7,188 bases of DNA from positions 1 through 7,188 of the forward strand of contig JAJAZG010000043.1 in NCBI GenBank assembly GCA_026785865.1. The letters are read 5' to 3'. This document shows positions 1 to 5,769 of this stretch, piece after piece. A model generated the notes under the pieces. The model had not been told where the DNA came from. It did not search any database and saw nothing but the letters and a program-made list of their open reading frames with translations. The first letter of the stretch is position 1. Each line of letters begins with the position of its first letter. The stretch comes from Pseudanabaena sp. CAN_BIN31. Lineage in GTDB: Bacteria > Cyanobacteriota > Cyanobacteriia > Pseudanabaenales > Pseudanabaenaceae. The position numbers were made by a program, and so were the translations under genes.

Positions 1-8
1 ACCTAGAA

Positions 9-962
9 CTAAAAAGGAGCTTTAATTTTTGGTTCTTTGTAATCTAGCTCCTTCAGCTTTTTGAGAATACGGCTGAAATAATCCTGCATATAGGACTCCA
101 GCGTAGTCATGTCTTCTTCTTGGAGATCGAAAATTTTATATACTTCCTTCATGTCGGCATTGATCGGGATGCCGCTAGCCAGAACTTCGGCGTAGGTCAT
201 CCGCTCAGCAAAGCTCCAACCAAATTCAAAACCAAGAGCGATGTTACGTGCAGAGCGTAATAAACCGAGGGGCATATTCGCAGTTCTGCGGGTGCGTCCT
301 GACATTCTCTCGCAGAGTTTAATGATTTCGCTGGGTTGCCATGCTTTGGGGCCCGCGATCGCAAAGGATTGGCGCTCGGTTTCTTTAACTGTCAAGGCGC
401 GAACGGCAAACTTGGCAATGTCTTGAGTGTTCATGTAAGCGATCGGTGATGATTCGCCGCCAATCCAAATCGTTTGATTTTCGAGGATGGGGATCGCATA
501 TTCACCGATCAAATTTTGGAAAAATCCGCAGGGTTTGAGGATGGTGTAATTAAGATCGGTGGAAGCAAGAAATTTTTCGGTGCAATGTTTGATGTCCATC
601 AGTGGGACATTGGGATATTTCTCGGCATTGAGGATCGAGAAAAAAACAAAGCGTTGAACATTTGCGCGTTCGGCTGCTTGGATCAGCGAAACTTTACCAA
701 GCCAGTCAACATCGCTAATCCTTTGTGAACCAGTTGCGCGAGTTGTGGCTGCGTCAATAACTTCAGTGACCCCTTCTAGCGCATCGTCTATACTTTCACG
801 ATTATTAAGATTGCCTGCCACCAAATCTGCGCCCCATTCTCTGAGGAAGTTTGCTTTTTTAGGATAACGAACAAAACATTTAACTTTCAGCCCCCGATCT
901 AGTGCGTGACGGGTGATTTGACGACCTAATGTACCTGTCGCACCAAAGATCAGTAAGCTCAT
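9..962 (-). CDS. ycf39: Ycf39-like photosystem II assembly factor (NmrA-like atypical short-chain dehydrogenase)
   Basis: The 317-residue protein has an N-terminal Rossmann dinucleotide-binding motif, GATGTLG at residues 7-13, and a VR pair at 31-32 as in NADP-binding NmrA-like proteins. The NmrA/Ycf39 hallmark YTILKPCGFFQN lies at 139-150, and there is no classical YxxxK catalytic pair. The C-terminal segment from about residue 288 (LESYMQDYF, then a KKLKELDYK tail) matches what I remember of cyanobacterial Ycf39 and plant HCF244, and the length is normal for that family. Family knowledge: Ycf39 associates with high-light-inducible proteins and chlorophyll synthase and helps deliver chlorophyll to newly made PSII reaction-centre proteins at the thylakoid; no enzymatic reaction is established. 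The start is the ATG at 960-962, with the Rossmann strand beginning at residue 2. The gene stands alone, divergent from the next gene. A closely related paralogue of unknown role is the main alternative. Confidence 0.88.
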   Translation of the reverse strand: MSLLIFGATGTLGRQITRHALDRGLKVKCFVRYPKKANFLREWGADLVAGNLNNRESIDDALEGVTEVIDAATTRATGSQRISDVDWLGKVSLIQAAERANVQRFVFFSILNAEKYPNVPLMDIKHCTEKFLASTDLNYTILKPCGFFQNLIGEYAIPILENQTIWIGGESSPIAYMNTQDIAKFAVRALTVKETERQSFAIAGPKAWQPSEIIKLCERMSGRTRRTANMPLGLLRSARNIALGFEFGWSFAERMTYAEVLASGIPINADMKEVYKIFDLQEEDMTTLESYMQDYFSRILKKLKELDYKEPKIKAPF

Positions 963-994
963 AAAATTTTTTTATTAAATTGACTTTGTAAACA

Positions 995-1024
995 TATATA
1001 AATCTATCAGATATTTGGTGACAA
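995..1024 (-). promoter_or_regulatory. Candidate promoter for the Ycf39-like gene
   Basis: On the minus strand TTGTCA (1019-1024) is followed after 18 bases by TATATA (995-1000). Transcription would begin around 987-990, giving a leader of about 25 bases before the ATG at 962. The -35 box is good (5 of 6 to TTGACA) and the -10 box is mediocre. The assignment rests on spacing and position only. Confidence 0.38.
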
Positions 1025-1115
1025 CTTTTGATATGCAAGATTAGCGATCGCTATATCTGGCTATAGACAGACAGCATATATATGTCACAAGAGGCTCCAT
1101 TTTGTGCATCATCAA

Positions 1116-1144
1116 TATTTTTGTAACCAAATATTACAAAAATA
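1116..1144. repeat. 11-bp perfect inverted repeat, operator-like or hairpin
   Basis: TATTTTTGTAA (1116-1126) and its exact reverse complement TTACAAAAATA (1134-1144) flank a 7-base spacer. The repeat lies about 105 bases upstream of the small hydrophobic ORF and about 155 bases upstream of the Ycf39-like gene, in a 285-bp gap between divergent genes. It contains a GTA-N9-TAC core, one base longer than the NtcA consensus GTA-N8-TAC. Its position suits a regulator binding site for either gene. It is too AT-rich to be a convincing terminator. The rest of the gap (963-1247) shows one HIP1 copy at 1044-1051 and a short self-complementary CATATATATG at 1075-1084, and no other gene. Confidence 0.5.
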
Positions 1145-1247
1145 CTGGATATCAAGAAGAATTATTGAGAACTATCTATGAGATTTGTTTGCTGCTGTAG
1201 GCTAGGGAGTATTAATAAGTTTTCCTAATATCCAATATTTTAATAAA

Positions 1248-1421
1248 ATGTATAAAAATTCAACCAAAGATCCTCTAGTTGCCGCAGTTACAGCAGGTTT
1301 GGGTGCGGGTGCAGTTGCTTGCTTTAGTGTCAGCCAAGGTCAAAGTATTTTTGTGGCAGTTGGCGTAACTGTTTTTGCTACTACGGCTGCTCTAATCGCA
1401 GATCGCTTGTTTTTTAATTAA
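1248..1421 (+). CDS. Small hydrophobic protein, 57 residues, function unknown
   Basis: ATG at 1248 opens a frame of 57 codons ending in TAA at 1419-1421. After a short polar start (MYKNSTKDP) come two hydrophobic, Gly/Ala-rich stretches. The first is residues 11-27 (LVAAVTAGLGAGAVACF begins at 10) and the second is 33-51, separated by the polar turn SVSQGQ. The end is ADRLFFN. This reads as a two-helix membrane hairpin with both ends on the same side. The frame is believable because it is clean, ends just before a 16-bp perfect terminator-like hairpin, and has a coherent amphipathic layout. No ribosome-binding site is obvious. I do not recognise a named family. The small Gly/Ala-rich helices resemble many uncharacterised cyanobacterial small membrane proteins, so no function is assigned. 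Confidence 0.65.
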   Translation: MYKNSTKDPLVAAVTAGLGAGAVACFSVSQGQSIFVAVGVTVFATTAALIADRLFFN

Positions 1422-1449
1422 AATATCATCTCTATATAATGTTTGAAGT

Positions 1450-1485
1450 CCAAAAAGCAGGGAAGCGAGCTTCCCTGCTTTTTGG
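1450..1485. terminator. Perfect 16-bp stem hairpin, probable terminator of the small ORF
   Basis: The arms 1450-1465 (CCAAAAAGCAGGGAAG) and 1470-1485 (CTTCCCTGCTTTTTGG) pair without mismatch around a 4-base CGAG loop. The stem begins 28 bases after the stop codon of the small ORF. The T-run is inside the stem, paired with an A-run, as in bidirectional terminators, so it would work on either strand. Confidence 0.75.
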
Positions 1486-1499
1486 GTCTTATATGCTAA

Positions 1500-1538
1500 A
1501 AAATAATAAAGGCGTGCAAAGCACGCCTTTATTATTTT
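1500..1538. terminator. Perfect 18-bp stem hairpin, second terminator-like palindrome
   Basis: The arms 1500-1517 and 1521-1538 pair perfectly around an AAA loop, with core GGCGTGC-AAA-GCACGCC and an AT-rich stem base ending in TTTT. It follows the previous hairpin by only 14 bases and lies 20 bases before the start of the YciI-like gene. It could be a backup terminator or a structure in the leader of the downstream gene. Confidence 0.65.
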
Positions 1539-1558
1539 GAAATGGGATTACTAAAAAT

Positions 1559-1840
1559 TTGAGTGCTGAACTAAAAAAATTTGTGATGTGGGGCAGCTAT
1601 TGCGAAAACGTGCTAGAAAAGCGCGTACCTTTTCGCCAAGCCCATCTTGATAATCTTCAGGCTTTGCATGATGTTGGGACATTATTAACAATTGGACCAA
1701 CTCAAGATGTAACTAAAGTATTTGCGGTATATGTCGCGACTGATTTAGCGGCAGCGATACAGTTGGTTGAGTCCGATCCTTATTGGCAAAATGGTATTTG
1801 GACAGATTATGAAATCCATGAATGGATTCAGGTTTATTAA
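1559..1840 (+). CDS. YciI-like (YCII domain) protein
   Basis: This 93-residue protein has the ferredoxin-like YCII fold pattern. It has an opening strand KKFVMWGSY (6-14), a helix RQAHLDNLQAL (26-36) holding the family's conserved His at 29, and a TIGPT turn (44-48). A ...VFAVYVA strand follows (54-60), then the motif ESDPYWQNGIW (71-81) with the conserved Asp at 73. The C-terminal strand is EIHEWIQVY. Family knowledge: YciI-like proteins are small, dimeric and soluble with a putative His/Asp active site, and most have unknown substrates. The start is uncertain. The frame begins with TTG at 1559; there is no in-frame ATG before the one inside the first strand (residue 10), and starting there would remove part of the fold. 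The downstream neighbour is convergent, so the gene is probably monocistronic. Confidence 0.85.
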   Translation: MSAELKKFVMWGSYCENVLEKRVPFRQAHLDNLQALHDVGTLLTIGPTQDVTKVFAVYVATDLAAAIQLVESDPYWQNGIWTDYEIHEWIQVY

Positions 1841-1875
1841 AAAAGTAAAAGGGCGCAAAGCGCCCTTTTACTTTT
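1841..1875. terminator. Bidirectional terminator between YciI-like and AI-2E genes
   Basis: The arms 1841-1856 (AAAAGTAAAAGGGCGC) and 1860-1875 (its exact reverse complement) make a 16-bp perfect stem with an AAA loop. It starts immediately after the stop codon of the YciI-like gene. On the other strand it contains the last Lys codon and the stop codon (1868-1870) of the AI-2E gene. Convergent placement and symmetry support bidirectional termination. Confidence 0.85.
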
Positions 1876-2935
1876 CAGGATCGATATCTTCGTTATTGGG
1901 ACTAGCGACAAAGTGATTAAACAGGATTCGACTAGTACCTGCGATCGGCGGGGCAATGATTGCGCCAACTACACCAAAAAGCTCTGCTCCAACAATAATT
2001 GAAAGTAAAAGCTCGAAGGCATCAAGACTTAAATAGGGCGCTACTAACCAAGGTTGAAGGATAAAAGCTTCGATTTGTTGCAGAAAAAAGCAAATTAATA
2101 GGGCGATCGCCCCTCGATTAAAATCAACGCCCCATGCGGCAATAAAAATTGCGGCGAGGGCAACCAGCCCACCAATATAGGGAACGAGATTGGATATCGC
2201 TACTAATAGCCCCAATGCGCCTGAGTAGGGAATTCCAAAAATAGAGAGGGTCAAATAAGTACCAAAACCCAGCAACCCCGAAGTACTAACCCGACCCACT
2301 ACATAGGCTCCTAAACATCGGGTAATCGGTGGGATTAAAATTTCTACCTGTTCGCGAATCTCCTTAGAAAAAGGACGTAAACACCTTCGCACCAGACTAT
2401 CGGAATGGATCACCATATAAGCGGCAATCAACATACTTAAAATACCAACCCCGATCGCATTCACAACTTGCAAAGTAAATACAAAAGTCTGGCTAACGAT
2501 GTCTTTACCAAAATTTTGAGCTTGATCGATCAATGGCTGTGTTTGCAAAATACGACTGAGTTGGTCTGGGCTAAAATTTAATACCCCATCTTTCGGGATT
2601 TTAATTTGCTCTAAAAGGTTGGGTAATTTAATAAAAAATTGCCCCAGTTCTAACATGATCTGCGGTGCTGGGGCGATCGCTAAGACTATAACTATTAATA
2701 GGAATAAGTAGAGTGCTACCACAGCCCATACTCGATTTAAGCCAATTTGCCAGCGATTGACCTTAAATCGAAAACTAGCGATCTGCTCAACTACTGGTGT
2801 AATCGCACCCGCTAAAAATAAACTGGTCAGCAATAATTGCACCGTTTGTCGCAACCGAAAGGCAAGATAAATCGCAACGGCAATAATTGCAATCCGTTTG
2901 AGATATTTGCTGAAGGTCGATTTGCCGTTTAACAC
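1868..2935 (-). CDS. AI-2E family transporter (UPF0118/PerM-like membrane protein)
   Basis: This is a polytopic membrane protein of 355 residues, the usual length for the family. Hydrophobic segments lie at roughly 13-45 (probably two), 68-92, 153-177, 205-232, 236-268, 274-292 and 305-338. A soluble stretch at about 93-150 sits between the third and fourth, as is typical. Family motifs are NLVPYIGG (249-256), QQIEAFILQPWLV (286-298) and GAIIAPPIAG (324-333). Family knowledge: members include E. coli TqsA, linked to autoinducer-2 export, and others that act as ion or proton antiporters, so the name does not prove signalling export. The start is GTG at 2933-2935; the next in-frame stop upstream leaves no ATG, so GTG is the best choice. 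The gene is divergent from the ABC permease and convergent with the YciI-like gene. Confidence 0.9.
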   Translation of the reverse strand: MLNGKSTFSKYLKRIAIIAVAIYLAFRLRQTVQLLLTSLFLAGAITPVVEQIASFRFKVNRWQIGLNRVWAVVALYLFLLIVIVLAIAPAPQIMLELGQFFIKLPNLLEQIKIPKDGVLNFSPDQLSRILQTQPLIDQAQNFGKDIVSQTFVFTLQVVNAIGVGILSMLIAAYMVIHSDSLVRRCLRPFSKEIREQVEILIPPITRCLGAYVVGRVSTSGLLGFGTYLTLSIFGIPYSGALGLLVAISNLVPYIGGLVALAAIFIAAWGVDFNRGAIALLICFFLQQIEAFILQPWLVAPYLSLDAFELLLSIIVGAELFGVVGAIIAPPIAGTSRILFNHFVASPNNEDIDPEK

Positions 2936-2989
2936 AGTTGTGATTTTATCTCTGACGGATAGTTAGGTGAGAGAAGCGTGTCGCATCTA

Positions 2990-2997
2990 CTTATAAT
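2990..2997. promoter_or_regulatory. Divergent -10 elements between AI-2E and ABC permease genes
   Basis: A perfect TATAAT at 2992-2997 on the plus strand would start transcription near 3004, about 29 bases before the permease ATG. There is no convincing -35 box at the expected distance. On the minus strand the overlapping TATAAG (2990-2995) has TTGAGT (3011-3016) upstream with a short 15-base spacer, and could serve the AI-2E gene. If both are used, the two polymerases would compete for the same bases. Confidence 0.4.
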
Positions 2998-3032
2998 TAC
3001 CATAAAAGCCACTCAATTACTAAAAATTTCAC

Positions 3033-3812
3033 ATGAACTATGGGTATGAAGCGATCGCGATCGCGAGACGTATTTTATTAGAACTATTTCGTACATACCG
3101 CACCTTGCTACTGTGGGCAATCTTCCCCATTTCCATGCTGTTGCTCAATGGCTTAGTCTTGGCGGAAGGCTCAAAAATCACAACTATCGAATCTTTTAAA
3201 CTTGCGGCTCCCACGACATTAATCGGCTCAGCACTATTTTTTAGTTGTCTTGGTGGTACGATGTCAACAATTGTTTCGGAGCGCGAAAGTTTGACGATCA
3301 AACGTTTACTAATTTCGCCGATCAACGGCATTTCCTACTTTCTCGGTATTTTCTTTGCCTATGCGGCGATCGGGATCGGACAAACCCTAATCATTTATAC
3401 AGTTGCTGCATTTTGGAAAGTCCATTTTAGTGGCTCGATCGCTTTAGGTATTTTCGTGATTTTGGCAAGTATTGGCTCCTATGTGGGGATGGGATTTGTA
3501 CTAGCGACAAAATTTGCGCGTAAAGTAGAAGATGTCAACTCTCTAGTTGCAGGGGTGGGCGTACCGTTATTGATTTTAGGTGGGGCATTTTTTCCCACCA
3601 CCTTTTTATCAAAAGATTTACTTTTGATCACCCAATTTAATCCTGTCTACCATATGAGCGAAGCATTTACTGCCCTCTCAACTGATAGCAAAACTCTCAC
3701 TAGCCCTGATATGGTACTGCATCTAAGATTTTTGATTGGCTTTTTCGTGGTGGCGATCGCCTCAGGTTGGCTTGCTTATAAACGCATGTTACAAAACGAA
3801 AGCCATCTATAA
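3033..3812 (+). CDS. ABC-2 type transporter permease
   Basis: The 259-residue protein has six hydrophobic segments, at about 25-43, 58-80, 103-126, 136-158, 170-190 and 232-248, as expected of an ABC-2 permease subunit. Between the second and third is VSERESLTIKRLLISPI (81-97), the coupling-region signature in which a Glu-containing loop precedes KRL..(S/T)P. The NPVYHMSEAF segment (203-212) before the last helix is also typical. It would form the membrane channel of an exporter driven by a separate ATP-binding protein. No nucleotide-binding subunit lies in the window: the upstream gene is divergent and the downstream gene is a glycosyltransferase. The ATPase must be encoded elsewhere, and the substrate (drug, lipid or polysaccharide) cannot be read from the sequence. 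The start is ATG 3033; no other ATG lies in frame nearby. An overlapping HIP1 pair lies within the first 11 codons. Confidence 0.9.
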   Translation: MNYGYEAIAIARRILLELFRTYRTLLLWAIFPISMLLLNGLVLAEGSKITTIESFKLAAPTTLIGSALFFSCLGGTMSTIVSERESLTIKRLLISPINGISYFLGIFFAYAAIGIGQTLIIYTVAAFWKVHFSGSIALGIFVILASIGSYVGMGFVLATKFARKVEDVNSLVAGVGVPLLILGGAFFPTTFLSKDLLLITQFNPVYHMSEAFTALSTDSKTLTSPDMVLHLRFLIGFFVVAIASGWLAYKRMLQNESHL

Positions 3813-3874
3813 ATCCCTAAAAATAGCCAAAAAATAAAAAGGACGCTTTTTGACTGTTCTTTTTTTGGGGATTT
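3811..3874 (+). terminator. Possible terminator after the ABC permease gene
   Basis: AAATCCCTAAAAA (3811-3823, overlapping the stop codon) can pair with TTTTTGGGGATTT (3862-3874) with one G-U wobble over 13 positions. An alternative inner stem pairs 3836-3844 with 3856-3864 and is followed by Ts. Loop size and AT content make it weaker than the other hairpins in the window. Confidence 0.4.
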
Positions 3875-3892
3875 TAAGTCAGTTAATCTAAA

Positions 3893-3898
3893 TATGAT
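3893..3898 (+). promoter_or_regulatory. Candidate -10 box for the glycosyltransferase gene
   Basis: TATGAT lies 17 bases before the ATG at 3916 and matches the -10 consensus at 5 of 6 positions. No -35 box is visible at 16-18 bases upstream, and the implied leader is only about 10 bases. Weak evidence. Confidence 0.25.
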
Positions 3899-3915
3899 AA
3901 AAATTACGTGATCTG

Positions 3916-5214
3916 ATGAGCAAAGTAATGGCGAAAAAAAAATGCTTGAAAACTAGCATTAGCATTATTACTCAATTTTATACACCAGACTATGCCGCAA
4001 CTGGACAATTTGTATATGACTTAGCTGGTGCATTGGCTAAAGAAGGATGTGATGTGAGTGTGTTTACTGGGATGCCAGGATATGCTTTTAGAAAAACAGA
4101 TGTCAAACATAAAGAATATGACAACGGGGTTTTTGTGCGGCGCACTGGCTCTATTCACCTCATGCCTAAACGAATTCGCAACAAGGTTGTTATTAGTGTT
4201 TTATTCCTAGTTCGATGTCTAATTAAATTTCGACATGAAGATATGCGCGGCTCACATTTAATTTTGACTTCTGCGCCACCATTTTTGGGACTAATTGGCT
4301 GGTTTTACAACAAAATTTTTGATCACACCTATAGCTGCATTATTTATGACATTTATCCTGAAGTTGCCGTGCGCCTAAATGTAGTCGCCGCCGATCATTG
4401 GATCGTCAAATTTTGGGAGTTTGTAAATCATAAGGTTTGGGATAGAGCCGAATCATTGATTGTTCTGAGTGAGCCAATGAAGCAGTTAATGATTCAGAAG
4501 CATAAACATCTTGCGGACAAGATCCACGTTATTCATAGTTGGGCTGATCCTAAATTTATTAGCCCGATCGCTAAATCCGAAAATTGGTTTGCCAAACAAT
4601 ATGGATTAACTGATTGCTTTGTTGTGCTTTATTCAGGTAATTTGGGGCGTTGCCATGATGCAGAGACCATCCTCAAATGCGCTCAATTGTTGAGCAGTCG
4701 TGCTGATATCAAATTTGTATTGATTGGTAATGGGGCGGGTTCACAAATTATTAAAGAAGCGATCGCATCAGGAGCGTTAACAAATGTCCTGCAATTGCCT
4801 TATCAAGATCGCGAGACCTTACCATACTCATTAACAGCGTGCGATCTCTCGTTAGTGAGTATTTTGCCGAATGTTGGCGATACGATCGCTCCATCAAAAA
4901 TGTATGGCATCTTAGCGGCGGGGAGACCTGTGGCAGTTATCTGCCCTGAGCATAGCTATTTGCGAGAAATCGTCGATGAAGGAGATTGTGGCGCTTATTT
5001 TGAGAATGGTGATGCTCAAGGACTTGCCGACTATATTTGCTGGCTTGAATCGAATCCCCATATTCAAGAAAAGCTCGGTAAGAATGCTCGTAAATCTTTA
5101 GAGCTTCACTACACAATTGATCAAGCTATTCCCAAGTACATAGATGCTTTAGGACTGAGAGAGCAATGCCTATCACCTGTTGAGACAAATCAACCAAGCT
5201 CGCACGAAATTTAG
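3916..5214 (+). CDS. GT4-type glycosyltransferase, WcaI/WbuB-like
   Basis: The 432-residue protein shows the GT-B two-domain plan. The N-terminal acceptor domain opens with ISIITQFYTPDYAATGQFVYDLA (15-37), in which the early Y/F-P-D and G30 occupy the usual loop, and it includes IYDIYPEVAV (143-152). The C-terminal donor domain contains YSGNLGR (239-245), LIGNGAG (269-275) and APSKMYGILAAGRPV (325-339). The PSK.Y..LAAGRPV form replaces the usual EX7E of GT4 enzymes and is characteristic of the WcaI/WbuB group that transfers sugars during capsule or exopolysaccharide assembly; this assignment is from family memory. The enzyme would act on nucleotide-sugar donors at the cytoplasmic membrane face. 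The sugar and acceptor are not readable. It is not in a polysaccharide cluster here. ATG 3928 (MAKKKC) is an alternative start; a run of nine A follows at 3934-3942. Confidence 0.88.
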   Translation: MSKVMAKKKCLKTSISIITQFYTPDYAATGQFVYDLAGALAKEGCDVSVFTGMPGYAFRKTDVKHKEYDNGVFVRRTGSIHLMPKRIRNKVVISVLFLVRCLIKFRHEDMRGSHLILTSAPPFLGLIGWFYNKIFDHTYSCIIYDIYPEVAVRLNVVAADHWIVKFWEFVNHKVWDRAESLIVLSEPMKQLMIQKHKHLADKIHVIHSWADPKFISPIAKSENWFAKQYGLTDCFVVLYSGNLGRCHDAETILKCAQLLSSRADIKFVLIGNGAGSQIIKEAIASGALTNVLQLPYQDRETLPYSLTACDLSLVSILPNVGDTIAPSKMYGILAAGRPVAVICPEHSYLREIVDEGDCGAYFENGDAQGLADYICWLESNPHIQEKLGKNARKSLELHYTIDQAIPKYIDALGLREQCLSPVETNQPSSHEI

Positions 5215-5220
5215 CTGGGT

Positions 5221-5259
5221 TTTAAGGTTTGCAGCACCGTAGGTGCTGCAAACCTTAAA
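5221..5259. terminator. Bidirectional terminator between glycosyltransferase and YraN genes
   Basis: The arms 5221-5238 and 5242-5259 form an 18-bp perfect stem (TTTAAGG...GCAGCACC and its reverse complement) with a GTA loop. It begins 7 bases after the glycosyltransferase stop and ends 9 bases before the YraN stop on the other strand. Convergent placement supports termination of both transcripts. Confidence 0.85.
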
Positions 5260-5268
5260 GTGGTTAAA

Positions 5269-5643
5269 CTATGCGACAAAAGCTTGCTCGATATAATTTT
5301 GCAAGCAAAAACTTGATCCTGTTCGCCTGACTAGAGCAACATCAAATCGACAAGCAAGTGTCGCTAAGTGGGGATAGTGACTCAAAAAAATAGATGCGGT
5401 TTTAACCAGTTTGGCTTGTTTTTTGGACGTGATCGCCAAGCTACCGTCAGCATCCCAATTGCGATCGCCTCTTGTTTTTACTTCGATAAATAATAACGAT
5501 TGGCGATCGCAAGCAATCAAATCCAACTCTCCCCACCGACAGCGCCACTGAGTTTCTAAAATTTTCCAGCCATTAGCCTGCAAGAGTTGTGCCACCAATA
5601 TCTCCCCGAGATCGCCTACTTCTTTTGTCATAAACTTAGTCAT
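5269..5643 (-). CDS. YraN / UPF0102 family protein, PD-(D/E)XK nuclease fold
   Basis: Read from the ATG at 5641-5643 the protein has 124 residues, normal for YraN. The family pattern is complete. It has GDLGE (10-14) opening the first helix, then W..RWGELDLIA with E39 and D41, and LLFIEVKTR with E54 and K56. This reproduces the PD-(D/E)XK nuclease-like core of Holliday-junction-resolvase-type folds. The biochemical role of YraN is not established; a DNA repair or processing function is usually inferred. The frame extends upstream to a GTG at 5668-5670 (133 residues), and another ATG lies at 5629-5631. I prefer 5643 or 5631 because family members begin shortly before the GxxGE motif. Convergent with the glycosyltransferase gene, divergent from the pentapeptide gene. 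Confidence 0.88.
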   Translation of the reverse strand: MTKFMTKEVGDLGEILVAQLLQANGWKILETQWRCRWGELDLIACDRQSLLFIEVKTRGDRNWDADGSLAITSKKQAKLVKTASIFLSHYPHLATLACRFDVALVRRTGSSFCLQNYIEQAFVA

Positions 5644-5672
5644 CCAGCAATTTCCGATCAAGCGAACCACAG

Positions 5673-5717
5673 TAAAATTTTTAAAAGGGTTGCTTCGTAA
5701 CCCTTTTAAAAATTTTA
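5673..5717. repeat. Perfect 19-bp inverted repeat (hairpin) between divergent genes
   Basis: The arms 5673-5691 (TAAAATTTTTAAAAGGGTT) and 5699-5717 (its exact reverse complement) surround the 7-base GCTTCGT loop. The shape is like the bidirectional terminators in this window, but both flanking genes read away from it, so neither needs a terminator here. It lies about 30 bases upstream of the preferred YraN start and 52 bases upstream of the pentapeptide start. Possible roles are a transcriptional insulator, a leader structure, or a remnant of a small palindromic element. Confidence 0.75.
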
Positions 5718-5769
5718 TCGGTTCTAGTTTGAGCGTAAAGCGCTGTAAAGTCCAGCTATTATCAAGATT

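Noticed and set aside
241..728. Two plus-strand frames (61 and 84 residues)
   Set aside because: Both are antisense to the Ycf39-like gene, which is convincingly coding, and they show no family features.
1123..1137. Possible NtcA site GTA...TAC
   Set aside because: The spacing is nine bases rather than the eight of the NtcA consensus, and no -10 box lies at the usual distance downstream.
1500..1875. Palindromes as a CRISPR or repeat array
   Set aside because: The hairpins have different arm sequences and irregular spacing, with no spacer-repeat pattern.
3038..3331. 97-residue minus-strand frame
   Set aside because: It lies fully inside the ABC permease gene, which has clear family motifs; the antisense product shows no recognisable domain.
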